Notes: generated by a model from the sequence alone, not told the origin. A stretch of 64,000 nucleotides of DNA from Conchocele bisecta (GCA_029237695.1 CM055265.1:67801903-67865902), one strand, 5' to 3'. Shown: positions 21,822 through 33,847, counted from the stretch's first letter. Made by a program: numbers and translations.

Positions 21822-22122
21822 GTAGCCGATTTCATCAAAATTGCAAAGTATACTTCTCTAGCAAAGTATACTTTGAGGGAGTAATCATTTTCCCGAAATG
21901 CATTATGTCATTTAGAACTTAACGACTGCATATATTTGATGATTAAAAGTATGCAGAATTATTATACTGAGTTTATTACATTATCACAGCCAAAATGGCT
22001 GTGATAATGTAATAAATTCAGTATAATAAAAATTAATAAATTTATCCCTAAATTGAAAATTTCTCCCTCAAAGTGTACTTAGCAAGAAAAATATACTTTG
22101 CAATTTTGATGAAATAGGCTAC
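21822..22122. mobile_element. Family B foldback MITE (reverse)
   Basis: GTAGCCGATTTCATCAAAAT to AATTTTGATGAAATAGGCTAC with the central ATTACATTATCACAGCC palindrome. Confidence 0.9.
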
Positions 22123-22723
22123 TGTGTATTGTCTGTCTACGCACTCACTCATACAACCTCATACATATATATATATATATATAACTTATTATATATATAC
22201 TTTCGTTTCCCATTGAAACACAATTGAACGCAAGCCGTCAATATTTTTTCATATTGACGTCTTGTGAGCTCATATTGGTCATTTCACCTCGCAAATAGTT
22301 CCTTCTAAATCACCACTAATTTGTTTCTTTTATTTATATCTTTTTGTATATATAATAAAAAGGTTATTTTATTTGTATTTCATTATATGCCACTCGATCG
22401 TGCAACGATATTGCACGCTGCGGAACTCTTGCATATATCTACATACAAATCAAATAACCTATAAATGATCCTTGCGATTTTATGCCTAATAACATACGTG
22501 ATTTTTCAGGAAAAGCATTCACAAAATTTACAACATTTTCCGTAAAGGACTTTGAAGTCGAAAATTTCTCATTCAGTCGCTCAGCTGATGAATGTTTGTT
22601 TTCTGATTTCAAGTTAATTTAGGAAAAAAATGTTTGAAAAATCATTGGCACAAATCACTGTCGGTGTTGTACTTACTTTATAGCCATCGTATGTATTCCT
22701 GTATATGTAGCTTAGAATATACA
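22123..22723 (+). other. Intron DNA with AT microsatellite
   Basis: A TATATATA tract lies at about 22161-22198. The rest shows no recognised gene or repeat. Confidence 0.5.
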
Positions 22724-22947
22724 GGTGGCTGCGACTGGAGAATTGGGGCTTATGGGATTTGTGACCAGTGTAGCTCCTGATCCAAAGCACAATCCAACAA
22801 TCTATGCACCTTGTTAGAACTATGTTAATTTGATGTCATAGCGAACAGAGCAGATCCTGATCAGACTGTGCGGATGCACAGGCTGATCTGGATCTACACT
22901 GGTCGTAAAACCCATAAGCCCCATTTCTCCAGTCACAGCCACATGTA
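22724..22947. mobile_element. Family C foldback MITE
   Basis: GTGGCTGCGACTGGAGAATT to CCCATTTCTCCAGTCACAGC, with the internal GCAGATCCTGATCAGACTGT segment. From 22948 to 23720 no named feature was found. Confidence 0.82.
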
Positions 22948-23813
22948 TGTAGAATTGATTCCATGATTATACAAACTTCTAAGCATGTACTTCGTCTCGT
23001 GCTCAAAATCTGAAAGTTTGTCTGTATTAAAGTTCACTAGTTAACCCAATGCCACCTGATATTGAAAACACAAATATTTAAATTCCATTACCACAGTGTC
23101 AAACATGGCAGTTCATGCGTTTCAAAGTGTTTTTCCCCACACAGTCCACACTCGTTGCTTCAAACACCCTTAGGCCACAGAAAGTTAATTTGAAGATTCT
23201 CATCCGAATTTTGGGGGAAAAAGGGGTGGGTGGGAGGCTTTTATTTTGTATTTTTTATTAAAATTTGTTAAATTTAATAGTAAAAAACAATAAAAAATAA
23301 TATTTTTCTGAAATATATACAAATAAAATATTAATTTGGCAATTTATTTTAGGGGCGGGTGGGGATGAGAATCTAAACATTAATTTTTTGTAGCCTTAAG
23401 TCCAACTACTGATAACTCAAGTCACATTTACAATTCCAAGTACAAGTACATGTTTTCCTATGTATATTAACTCTCATTAACTCAACTTTAAGTGGAAGGA
23501 GCCAAGTGACTGGTGTGGTATGGACCTGGCACCAGGTCAGATTATTCTAATTTCAGGACTGAATATATATGTATTTCGATGTAAATATTCCATTCTGGTT
23601 TTGTGATTTTCTCCCTAATGCAATATATTGGTTACATGCGGGATCGAACCGGTTGGCACGCCTTTAAATGACATTATATTTTGATAGGCCATTAAACACC
23701 AATAAATCAAATAAACATAGAATTAGTAATTTCCAATAACCTCCGAGGGGAAGCACATTTAATACACATTGTTTCATATAATAATTTCTAATAACCTCTT
23801 AAGGGAAGCACAT

Positions 23814-24022
23814 TTAACCCTTAGACCGCTACTCACAACAATTGTCGTCTGCTGTTGCTTTTATATCTTGCCTTATTTCTCAATAAAAACATGGTTGGAC
23901 AGCACTTCAGAATCATTTCTGGAGTGCAGTCAAAGCAAGTTGTAAATTATTCTAAAGTGATGTTAAAGCATGTTTTTGATGATACAAATGGAAAATAGAA
24001 AATAAACAACAGATGACAAAAA
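23814..24022. mobile_element. Family A MITE inside the array, right end lost
   Basis: TTAACCCTTAGACCGCTACT is inserted at the TTAA of the array unit (CACATTTAATAC). It lacks the AGATAGCGG end and passes directly into array sequence. Confidence 0.82.
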
Positions 24023-25185
24023 AAATAATTTCCAATAACCTCCGAGGAAAGCACATTTAATACACATTGTCTTATATAGTAATTTCCAATAAACTCCAAG
24101 AAGGGAAGCACATTTAATACACATTGTTTTATTTATAGGGAATAGTAAACTCCATTTAATACACTCTGAGGGGAAGCACATTTAATACATTGTTTTATAT
24201 TATAATTTTCCCCAATCCTCCCGAGGGGAAAAGGCACATTTAATTACACTGGTTTTATAGTTAATTTCCAATTAAACTCGAAGGGAAACACAATTTAATA
24301 CACAGTTTTTATATAGTAATTTCAATAACCTCCTTGGGGGAAGCACATTTAATTTACAACATTGTTTTTATATAAGTTTATTCTATAACCTCCGAGGGGA
24401 GCACATTTAATACACATTGGTTTTATTAGTAATTTCCAATAAACTCCAAAGAGGGAAGCACATTTAATACACAATTGTTTTATAAGTAATTTCCAATAAC
24501 CTCGAGGGGAAAGACAATTTAATACACATTGATTTTTTATAGTAATTTCCAATAACCTCGAGGGGGAAGCACATTTTAATACACATTGTTTTATAGTAAT
24601 TTCCAATATCCTGAAGGAGAAGCACATTTAATACACATTGTTTTATATAGTAATCTCCAATAACCTCCGAGGGGAAGCACATTTAATACACATTGTTTTA
24701 TAGTAATTTCCAATAACCTCCGAGGGAAACACATTTAATACACACTGTTTTATATAGTAATTTCCAATAAACTCTGAAGGGAAGCACATTTAATACACAT
24801 TGTTTTATATAGTAATCTCCAATAACCTCCGAGGGGAAGCACATTTAATACACATTGTTTTATAGTAATTTCCAATAACCTCCGAGGGAAGCACATTTAA
24901 TACACATTGTTTTATATAGTAATTTCCAATAACCTCCGAGGGGAAGCACATTTAATACACATTGTTTTATAGTAATTTCCAATAACCTCCGAGGGGAAGC
25001 ACATTTAATACACATTGTTTTATAGTAATTTCCAATAACCTCCGAGGGGAAGCACATTTAATACACATTGTTTTATAGTAATTTCCAATAACCTCCGAGG
25101 GGAAGCACATTTAATACACATTGTTTTATAGTAATTTCCAATAACCTCCGAAGGGAAGCACATTTAATACACATTGTTGTCGAGC

Positions 25186-25535
25186 CCGCTTGCAGAAAGC
25201 GAGACATAGTGATCACAATGACGTCCGGCTGTCCGTGCGTCCGTCTGTGCGTGTGTCCGTCCGAGCACACATTAGGGAACTTATGTGGCTAGCCCCACAG
25301 GGTTATGGACTTGGTAAAGGATAGGGTTGGTTACAATTAGCCACCTAAAAAATTGTTTTATGTGGCTAAAAATCGTTTTATGTGGCTAATATTTAACATG
25401 TGATAAGCCACATAAGTATAGTAATATAAGAACGTCCGTCAATCCATCCATCGTCCGTCCGAAATCTGCGTTAAGGTTTTTAAATATACCATCAAATGCC
25501 TCGGCGGGCTCGAGATGCGGGCCGCGACCATCTGG
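25186..25535 (+). mobile_element. Helitron/HINE-like element remnant inside the array
   Basis: It starts GAGCCCGCTTGCAGAAAGCG (hairpin), then a GTCCGTSCGTCCG-type tract, then the ACTTATGTGGCTAGCC module. It ends near GGGCCGCGACCATCTGG before array sequence resumes. Confidence 0.65.
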
Positions 25536-26318
25536 TTTTATATAGTAATTTCCAATAACCTCCGAAGGGAAGCACATTTAATACACACTGTTTTATATAG
25601 TAATCTCCAATAACCTCCGAAGGAAGCACATTTAATACACACTGTTTTATATAGTAATCTCCAATAACCTCCGAAGGAAGCACATTTAATACACACTGTT
25701 TTATATAGTAATCTCCAATAACCTCCGAAGGGAAGCACATTTAATACACACTGTTTTATATAGTAATCTCCAATAACCTCCGAAGGGAAGCACATTTAAT
25801 ACACACTGTTTTATATATCTCCAATAACCTCCGAAGGGAAGCACATTTAATACACACTGTTTTATATATCTCCAATAACCTCCGAAGGAAGCACATTTAA
25901 TACACACTGTTTTATATATCTCCAATAACCTCCGAAGGAAGCACATTTAATACACACTGTTTTATATAGTAATATCCAATAACCTCCGAAGGGAAGCACA
26001 TTTAAATGTGCTTCCCTTCGGAGGTTATTGGAAATTACTATAAATAAAAAGAGTGACTTTAAAACAATGCATATAGAACTGGTTTACACCATTTCAGTTC
26101 CGCTTTATGTATTCTAGTTTACAGAATCATTTCTATTTGAAGGGGAATATTACTACATAGATCTTCAATAGACCGTCACATAAATAGGTTACAGGGCTTG
26201 GAAAATCACGAATAACTTCCCTTAGAACAACCTTCTGGGAATTCCTGACGTTAGAATTGCTGGAATTATATTTCTGTCAAACGGAAAATTCCACCAATAT
26301 TATTGCCGATTATGCCCT

Positions 26319-26549
26319 TAACCTATTCGTTTTGGAATACACCTTTACGGGTATGAAATTTATTAAATATTTTATTTTTGTTATTTCGCAATGAAAGTAT
26401 ATGTTGTGATCACTCATTTGAATCGTCTCGACGAGATGGTTCAAATGGTGGTCGCGACATATACTTCTGAGCGCATAGAAAGAAAATATTTAGATTTTCC
26501 GCAAACATAATGGCATATCCTCAGCTTGAAAAGTAGATCAAGGGCTGTT
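26319..26549. mobile_element. Family G MITE
   Basis: TTAACCTATTCG, TTTGGAATACACCTTTACGG, then the hairpin arms GAATCGTCTC and GAGATGGTTC with TATATGTTGTGATCACTCAT. Confidence 0.75.
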
Positions 26550-26965
26550 AATCACGAATTTCAAAAGTTTGTTAACCTTTTATAAGACGGGTCTATAAAT
26601 CTGCTTTTCAATTTTTCACCCATTTCGGTCCTTTAGCAAAGGCCGAAAATTCGAAAAGCATTCGAAAATGTGGTCAAAAATCAAGAAGCGAATTTCTTGA
26701 AGATTTATAAACACTAGTTTAGTTTTTGTCCATTTAGTTTCCTTAGTTTGTGTCTTTATTTCTGTCCCCAGGGTCTGAAAGTCAAATCAACATCAGTAAG
26801 TGGCTCGTTTGTCCGCATGTTCCACTGCAATACTGTGGCCTCCACAGGACGTGGACTGGCATAACAGTTCAATATCACATACATATTCGCATATTCACAA
26901 TTATCACCAACCACAACAACAAAAATGATCTCTTATGAGACAATTAGCCATGTTACCGGATGATG

Positions 26966-27069
26966 TACAGTGGGGTCAGCGTGTAAGTGCACACACGAAC
27001 GAACACGACAGGTTGGAACCAACCTGTCATGTTCGTTCGTGTGTGCACTTACACGCTGACCCCACTGTA
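26966..27069. mobile_element. TA-flanked palindromic MITE, about 100 bp
   Basis: TACAGTGGGGTCAGCGTGTA at the left pairs with TACACGCTGACCCCACTGTA at the right; almost the whole element is one hairpin. The CAGT tip and TA flank suit Tc1/mariner-pogo MITEs. Confidence 0.85.
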
Positions 27070-27137
27070 CACTACATGCAACAATAAACTGTGCATTAGA
27101 TTTAAAGGTTTACACATTTAAATTTATTTTGAGATTA

Positions 27138-27381
27138 TTATGTGATTTTGTACCCGAGAAGATATGAGATTTTTCATGTAAAAATATTGACAGAAACTGT
27201 GACATTTTCTGTAAATGACGAAATATTCAGGGCAAATGTGGAACTGTATTCTGCATTTGCTTTGAACATTTCGTCAACTTTCGATGTCATTTACGGAAAA
27301 TACCTTAAATTTTGTAAATACTTTTCATGAAATAATGCACTTCTTCTTAGGTACAAAATCACAAGCTTGTCTCGGATAATT
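27138..27381. mobile_element. Family M foldback MITE
   Basis: TATGTGATTTTGTACCCGAG mirrors TTAGGTACAAAATCACAAGC, with inner arms ATTTTCTGTAAATGACG and CGATGTCATTTACGGAAAAT. Confidence 0.7.
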
Positions 27382-27661
27382 GAAGGGGTCAGTAGACGAA
27401 GGGGTTGAAGTCCCATAAGGGACATAGCACCCCCAACCATTTCACCCACTGACCACTTCAATTGTAGCTCATTTGTCCATGCTTGAGCATGGACACTGTT
27501 CTTATGCGCAAAATCAAGCTCAGTTTCTGAAAATCACACTGCATACTTTTGAGTTGGAGATCATACTCCGAGAAAGTTGTCTTTTTTAATTTTTCATCAA
27601 TGTAAAATTCCTTGTCATAGCAACAACAATAGTGAATATTTGACTAAATCCGTAGCGACCT

Positions 27662-27845
27662 GGGTCCCATTTCACTAAACTTTGTATGACTAAAATGTTT
27701 GTAAGTGAAAAATTATGATGGTCTCTAAATTTCACATTAACGATGTTTTCTTGTAAACAATTATTGTATTTACATTTATTGAGCATAGGCTGCCTATTTT
27801 CAATAAATGTAAATCCATCAATTGAAATTTCCAGACGATCCAAAA
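27662..27845. mobile_element. Family D element, 3' end lost
   Basis: CCCATTTCACTAAACTTTGT through AATTGAAATTTCCAGACGAT. The central palindrome has lost some bases. Confidence 0.75.
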
Positions 27846-28043
27846 AGTGGCCATTTAAAAATGTAAATTCTTATTTGCTTATTGGATAAAACATATATAG
27901 TTATTCTTGGAAAAACTTGCAGCTAGTTATGCTTCTAGTAACATGCTTTTTACTAGGCTTTAAATATCTTTTCTCAAATGGACAAATCAAAATAGCCTCT
28001 AAAAGATCTACATATCTACATAATGTTATGTCTAATACCGTTA

Positions 28044-28254
28044 TGTGGCTGTGACTGGCGAAATGGGGCTTGTGTGTTTTGAGACCAGTGTAGATCCAGA
28101 TCAGCCTGTGCATCCGTCATTTCATTAATGAAACATCCATCATGCTTCTAACAAGCAATACAGATCGTTATCAGACTACGGGAGTGGGCTATTTGATCAG
28201 GAGCCACACTGGTCACAAATCCCATAAACCCCATTTCTCCAGTCACAGCCACAT
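28044..28254. mobile_element. Family C foldback MITE
   Basis: TGTGGCTGTGACTGGCGAAA to CCATTTCTCCAGTCACAGCC. Internal ATCCAGATCAGCCTGTGCAT is present. Confidence 0.82.
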
Positions 28255-28348
28255 ATATACTGATACTGTCTTGCCTTTCTGCCCTGGGGAGACCACAGAA
28301 TGTACTCGGCCACCAGCTGTCAGAACAACCGGTATTGTGGTTCTCTTA

Positions 28349-28654
28349 ATCCTTTCAACACTACAGACCATTGGATTTACATTTATTGAGCATAGGCTGC
28401 ATATGCAGCCTATGCTCAATAAATGTAAATCCATCAATCCATAGCGGTGTTTGCAAACAGTGTAGATCCAGATGAGCCGGCTCGTCTCATCAGGATCTGC
28501 ACTTTTCGCATGTAAATTTCATATTTTTGGGGAAAACAAACACCCCCATTTTATAAATAGACTAATCTGAAAATCATTTTGTGATGATTGGATTGGATTG
28601 GTTGGAAAATTAACATATCAAATCCATTCCAGTTATTTAGGGGTGAAAGGGTTA
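28349..28654. mobile_element. Family F MITE interrupted by a family D core
   Basis: The F parts are 28349-28370 (TTAATCCTTTCAACACTACA) and about 28438-28654 (CAGTGTAGATCCAGATGAGC to GGTGAAAGGGTTAA). Between them lies the D core with GAGCATAGGCTGCATATGCA. Confidence 0.75.
28372..28437. mobile_element. Family D core palindrome
   Basis: GGATTTACATTTATTGAGCA pairs perfectly with TGCTCAATAAATGTAAATCC; only the innermost part of the D element is present here. Confidence 0.8.
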
Positions 28655-28784
28655 ACGACTGTACTTGACCATGTATTAATGCGCACTAAGCGTAACCACC
28701 ACATACATGGATTTATCTCTTATTTTGCCGGTGTTTGTATATGAATTGTATTTTCGGCAATGATATTTATAATATACGGAGCCC

Positions 28785-29312
28785 CGCAGGGGACATGGAT
28801 TTATTTTTATTAATTTGTTCCAACGAAATAACAATTTGTTCCCTCAATTCAATTTAACAATTTGTTCCCTCGAATTAACAATTTGTTACCACGATATAAC
28901 AATTTGTTATCTCAAATTAACAATTTGTTCCCACAAAGTAACAATTCGTTCCCTCAATTTAATAATTTGTTCCCACAAAATAACAATTCGTTCCCTCAAT
29001 TTAACATTTCATTCCCTCGAATTAACAATCCGTTCCCTCAATTTAATAATTTGTTCCCACGAAATAGCAATTCGTTCCCACAGGAACGAATTGTTATATC
29101 GTGGGAACAAATTGGTAATTTGAGGGAACAAATTGGTAATTTGTGGGAACAAATTGCTAAATTGAGGGAACAAATTGTTATTTCGTGGGAACGAATTGTT
29201 AAATTAAGCGAACAAATTGTTAATTCGTGGGAACAAATTGTTAAATTGAGGGAACAAATTGTTATTTCGTGGTAACGAATTAATAAAAAAATTAATTCTG
29301 CGTCCCCTGCGG
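28785..29312. repeat. Large inverted array of 21-22-bp palindromic units
   Basis: Left arm: repeated AACAATTTGTTCCCTCAATT and AACAATTTGTTCCCACRAAA units. The right arm is the reverse complement. The switch point is at about 29080 (TTCCCACAGGAACG). The block is bracketed by GCAGGGGAC (28787) and GTCCCCTGC (about 29302). Translated frames through it are artefacts of the repeat. Confidence 0.9.
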
Positions 29313-29653
29313 TATTTCGTAGTAATACCCATCACAAGTTGTAGCGAACACCATGTCAATAACTTTGTGTATTGCACAATATCAAACGGTCACAGACAAA
29401 ATCAATATTTGTCAAAACTGTGTTACAGTGATCGTCCTATCTGGGTTTTACATAACAAAACATAATTTAAATAACCAAGGAACTGTCATATGTGACACTT
29501 TTAACAATATGTTCATTATATCGAGTTAATGATCATTATGACATTTGAACCGCATGGAGTACAAGGAAAAATACTGTGACAAATATCTCCGATGCATGCT
29601 AATCCTACACAGTTACACATGCGTAAAGCCTAATCAATCAATAATCAATTAAT

Positions 29654-30042
29654 CAGGGCTCCGGATAAGGAATTATTAGTTGAATATTGTCACTCGATAA
29701 TTTCTGAAGCAATTGGGTATTTCAAAATTTTAATTGGGTAAAAGGAAATCACATCAACAGACAGCAATTATTGAATAGGCTACTTCGAAATGAAAACATT
29801 TCTTGGCATTTCATTAGAATTGTCTCCTTGGAGACAATTCTAATGAAATACCAAGATGTGTTTTCATGGAAAATAAGAAAAAATATGCTATATTTGTGGT
29901 CTGTTTGTTGTTTTCTGCAGCATGATGAAGGTACCATAATGTTTTTTATTGCTTTTTGATACTAGCTACTTCTGATTCCAATTGGGTTTTTGGCAATTTT
30001 AATTGGGTATTTAAGCAAATACGCAGCTTATCTGGAGCACTG
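29654..30042. mobile_element. Family E MITE (reverse)
   Basis: AGGGCTCCGGATAAGGAATT to CAGCTTATCTGGAGCACTG with core arms GAATTGTCTC and GAGACAATTC (29818-29841). Confidence 0.88.
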
Positions 30043-30668
30043 AATCAACCAATCAGCTGGTGGCCTGGTTGTGCGATATGCTAACATAGACTAATATAGT
30101 ATCGTATTTATTCTAATAGTAGGACCTGCTCTAATATTAGCCCCCCCCCCCTTCCCATTAAGTCAGTAAAAATGTCAGGGATGTGAATCTTCCTGTTTTT
30201 AAAGGATTTCCTCTTTTTTGCTAAACTTTTCGTGAAAAAAGTTGCTGAGCTGTATTGAAACTGCTGGAAAATGATAGTCTTGGAGTGATGTTTCCTTCTT
30301 TTTTTTTTACCAATTTCCTCTTTTTTCACGTTGGCACCCCTGAACTGTGTTATTTTCACATTGTAAAGGCCATCATGTGTTTTGTGCCATACTGCTGCAC
30401 ACATAACATAGCCATGGCTGTGTGTGTTTATTACAATATGTACAGAAATACTGTATTACTTGTGTCTATAACCCAGATACAAAAATGTGATTAATGCAGG
30501 TTAATATCTTCATTTTCTCTGAATGTTTGCCTTTGAGAAGACGGGGAACATAATCATTGCCCTCTGTCCATCCGTCTGTCCATGTGTACAGAAACTGTTT
30601 GTGGTGCCCTCTGTTCGTCTGTCTGTCCATATGTAAACAAACTGTTTGTGCACTTAATGTAGGTCTAT

Positions 30669-30907
30669 TTAACTTTGCATGCTGGGAAACTTGTGGGCTA
30701 TAAATAGTTCAAAACTAGCGGACAAAAATTCATATTCACATTTTCTTTTATTTCTCCTTGTAAATATCATGAATATGTCTTGGAATTTCATTAGAATTGA
30801 GTCCTGAGGACTCAATTCTAATGAAATTCCAAGACATATTTACAGAGAGAAATAAAACATATAGTTTGTTTGGCGGATATTATTGTCGCTAGCATGCAAA
30901 GAGTTAA
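30669..30907. mobile_element. Family K MITE, TTAA-flanked
   Basis: TTAACTTTGCATGCTGGG to CTAGCATGCAAAGAGTTAA. The core hairpin has arms GAATTGAGTC and GACTCAATTC within TTGGAATTTCATTAGAATTG. Confidence 0.82.
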
Positions 30908-30995
30908 TTCTGACTCACCAACACCTACACCCACCATACTTGCACAACTTCACACATTTTCTCACTTCACTTTTGTCCAATCCCAGCATATTTAC

Positions 30996-31169
30996 AGCTG
31001 TGACTGGAGGATTTCTTATGGCCTTCGTGACCAGTGTAGACCCAGATCAGACTGTGCATGCATGCACAGTCTGTTAAGGGTCTGCATTGTTCGCCATCAG
31101 TCTGTGAAACAGCCAACAAAGTATATAGTTCATTATGAGGAATAGCCCCATTTCTCCAGTCACAGCCTT
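30996..31169. mobile_element. Family C MITE
   Basis: CTGTGACTGGAGGATTTCTT to CCCATTTCTCCAGTCACAGC, with the middle shortened. Confidence 0.78.
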
Positions 31170-31372
31170 GGTTCTGTGTATTATTATCAGAACCCTTTCC
31201 TCCGGCTGCATGGTGCTCTAGTGGTTTTCATCAATTCTATGTTTCCTTCGACAACTGTCACCCGTGTTACACATCTTTTTTGTACCCCCAAAAATAGTGT
31301 CGCTGGTGGGGGCATTTAGTGTTACACTTGTTACATGAAATGTTTCCACTTTCCAGAATCTTCACGCCTGGG

Positions 31373-31481
31373 CCCGGTTGCTCAAAGCTTCTGTTAGCTT
31401 AACAGACTGTTAAATCCTTAGCATTGCTAAGGATTTAACAGTCTGTTAAGCTAACAGCGGTTTTGAGCAACCGGGCCCAGT
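31373..31481. repeat. Palindrome of about 109 bp
   Basis: CTGGGCCCGGTTGCTCAAAG pairs with GAGCAACCGGGCCCAG, and the inner TGTTAGCTTAACAGACTG pairs with CAGTCTGTTAAGCTAACA. Likely a foldback MITE. No other feature was recognised in 31170-31830. Confidence 0.8.
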
Positions 31482-31835
31482 TTTGCAAAACATTTAACTT
31501 GTAACACATATGCTGATGTGTGGTATGTCTTTTATTATCTCCCGCTTTGGTTGATTGAACTGTCATTTATCAAATCAATCAAATGCCTCTTTCATGCATT
31601 GATTCAGCCTCCAAAATATGTATTTACTGTCAAAGTTGTAGATGTGTTATCTTCCTTCTATACACATTTTATATATTTGTCTAAAGTGTTTTAAACAATC
31701 TTTTTAGCAAAATGTGTAGCTAGTGAATATGCCTTAATACAGATCCTGTCTCCATGAAAGATAAACCTTTGATCTTTTCCTGGCCCAGCCTGTAACCAAG
31801 CTGATTAACCTGTCTAACATCATGATCAAAGTCAT

Positions 31836-32072
31836 TTGTGACTGTGACTGCGAGAATTGGGGCTTGTGGCATCTGTGGGTAGTCTACCATCTGGTCTGTT
31901 AGCTTGTGCTGGCAGCCTGATAAGGGTGTATACTCTTTGTTAAAAGCATGAGCCGTGTTTCATCTATTGAATGGCGAGCAGTGTAGACCCTGATCAGACT
32001 GCGTATGCGCAGGCTGATCTGTGTCTACACTGGTCGCAAATGTCATGCCCAATTTCTCGGGTGGCAGCCACA
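31836..32072. mobile_element. Family C MITE, diverged
   Basis: TGTGACTGTGACTGCGAGAA to CAATTTCTCGGGTGGCAGCC, with the TAGACCCTGATCAGACTGC segment. Confidence 0.7.
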
Positions 32073-32084
32073 TTTCATGTTTCA

Positions 32085-32337
32085 GTATGGATCTGTAACT
32101 GAATAATTGGGCTTATGTCATTTGTGGCCAGTATTGATTTTTAGATCTGCTAGAATGCTCCTCTGATAAGGATATAAGGATCCGTACATGTACTCTTTGT
32201 TAGAAGCACAATGGGTATTTCACCGAGTGAAAATCGAACACTGCAAACCTTGATCAGACTGTCTGGATGCACAGGCTGATCTGAATCTACACTCGCGAAG
32301 GCCACAAGCCCAATTTCTCCAGTCTCGGCCACATATA
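32085..32337. mobile_element. Family C MITE, diverged
   Basis: TATGGATCTGTAACTGAATA to CAATTTCTCCAGTCTCGGCC, with the central AAACCTTGATCAGACTGTCT. Confidence 0.7.
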
Positions 32338-32545
32338 GATAACTAGTTGACTGCACCCATGTATATGTAATACCGTTATCTTATCATTAATTAATGTGTA
32401 TGTGTATGGGAAACAATTGCATACATGTAACGCGTCATTGTGACAATATTGATTTTGAAAATCAGTCATGTTTCCTGTAAATGACATCAAAAGCTGACAG
32501 AATTCTGCATGAGCTCAGAATTTTGTGTCAAATTTCACCATGATT

Positions 32546-32786
32546 TGTGGCTGTGACTGGAGAAATAGGGTATATGGGTTTTGCAACCAGTGTAGATCCA
32601 GATCAGCTTGTGCATCCACGCAGTCTGACCAGGATATGCACTGTTCGCCATTCCATCAATGAAGCATCTGCCATGCTTGTTACAAGCAATATAGACCCTT
32701 ATCAGTCTACAGGTGTGAGCTGTTTGATCAGGAGCTATGGTGATCACAAATCCCATAAGCCCCATTTCTCCAGTCACAAGCCACAT
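32546..32786. mobile_element. Family C MITE
   Basis: TGTGGCTGTGACTGGAGAAA to CCATTTCTCCAGTCACAAGC with well-kept interior. Confidence 0.85.
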
Positions 32787-32901
32787 TTACTGAATTTTGC
32801 TTATTGAAATGATTATCAGCGAAAAACGGCAATGCTATTAGGGTGGTAATACCAGATCCAGGCTTATGTAGTAAAGTTTAGCCACTAATATTTAGCGGAG
32901 A

Positions 32902-33450
32902 CAGGGCTCCAGATAAGCTGCGTATTTGCTTAAATACGCAATTAAAATTGCCAAAAACCCAATTGAAATCAGAAGTAGCGAGTATCAAAAAGCAATAAAA
33001 AATTTGTGGTACCATGCTGCAGAAAACAATAAACAGACCACAAATATAGCATATTTTTCTTGTTTCCCATGAAAACACATCTTGGTGTTTCATTAGAATT
33101 GTCTCCAAGGAGACAATTCTAATGAAATACCAAGACATGTTTTCATTTCGAAGCAAACTATTCAATAATTGCTGTCTGTTGATGTGATTATATTTGACCC
33201 AATTAAAATGTTGAAATACCCAATTGCTTCAGAAATGATGGAGTGACAATATTCAATTACTAATTCCTTATCTGTAGTCTATTTCATCAACATTGCAAAG
33301 ACATGTTTTCATTTCGAAGCAAACTATTCAATAATTGCTGTCTGTTGATGTGATTATATTTGACCCAATTAAAATGTTGAAATACCCAATTGCTTCAGAA
33401 ATGATGGAGTGACAATATTCAATTACTAATTCCTTATCTGTAGTCTATTT
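32902..33450. mobile_element. Family E MITE with partly duplicated right half
   Basis: It starts CAGGGCTCCAGATAAGCTGC and has core arms GAATTGTCTC and GAGACAATTC at 33098-33121. The right half from 33135 is tandemly duplicated together with the start of an adjoining family B element. Confidence 0.82.
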
Positions 33451-33466
33451 CATCAACATTGCAAAG
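33135..33466 (+). repeat. Direct 166-bp duplication, copies apparently identical
   Basis: 33135-33300 and 33301-33466 read the same throughout (ACATGTTTTCATTTCGAAGC to TTCATCAACATTGCAAAG). The unit spans the join between E and B elements. Confidence 0.9.
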
Positions 33467-33715
33467 TATACTTTACTAGCAAAGTATACTTTGAGGGAGT
33501 AATCATTTATTTTTCCTGAAATGCATTATTTCATATAGAACTAACAAATGCATATATTTCATGATTAAAAGTATGCAGAATTATTAATTGGCTGTGATAA
33601 TGTAATAAATTCAGTATAATAAAAATTAATAAATTTATCATAAAATTGAAAATTTCTCCCTCAAAGTATACTTTGCTACTAAAGTATACTTTGCAATGTT
33701 GATGAAATCGGCTAC
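33440..33715. mobile_element. Family B MITE, part of centre deleted
   Basis: GTAGTCTATTTCATCAACAT to ATGTTGATGAAATCGGCTAC. One arm of the central palindrome is missing near 33588. Confidence 0.82.
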
Positions 33716-33847
33716 TGGAGCCCTGTAGAGATATAGATGAACGTCATGTATGACAGTAGACAAGGGGCTTATTGTGTTTGTACCAGTTATGCCGTTACAG
33801 TCTGATCAGGATCTGCACTGTTCGCAATCAGTATGAGCAACACTTAT

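Larger units (their letters stand above)
23725..26010 (-). repeat. 53-55 bp tandem array, roughly 30 copies, ending in an inverted copy
   Basis: The unit contains TAGTAATTTCCAATAACCTC then CGAGGGGAAGCACATTTAAT and ACACATTGTTTTA. Copies at 23725-24600 are noisy; those from about 24640 are nearly identical. Two elements interrupt it. It closes at about 25985-26040 with a unit in opposite orientation, forming a perfect hairpin. Confidence 0.95.

Noticed and set aside
24349..25946. Several minus-strand frames with MCFPSEVIGNYY-type repeats
   Set aside because: They are translations of the 53-55 bp minisatellite.
23725..26010. Possible CRISPR-like array of regular repeats
   Set aside because: Units abut with no distinct spacers, diverge gradually, and the host is a eukaryote.
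28862..29275. 137-codon open frame of FPQFNNLFPRNN-type repeats
   Set aside because: It is produced by the short-unit inverted array; alternate frames of the same array are also open, and there is no gene context.
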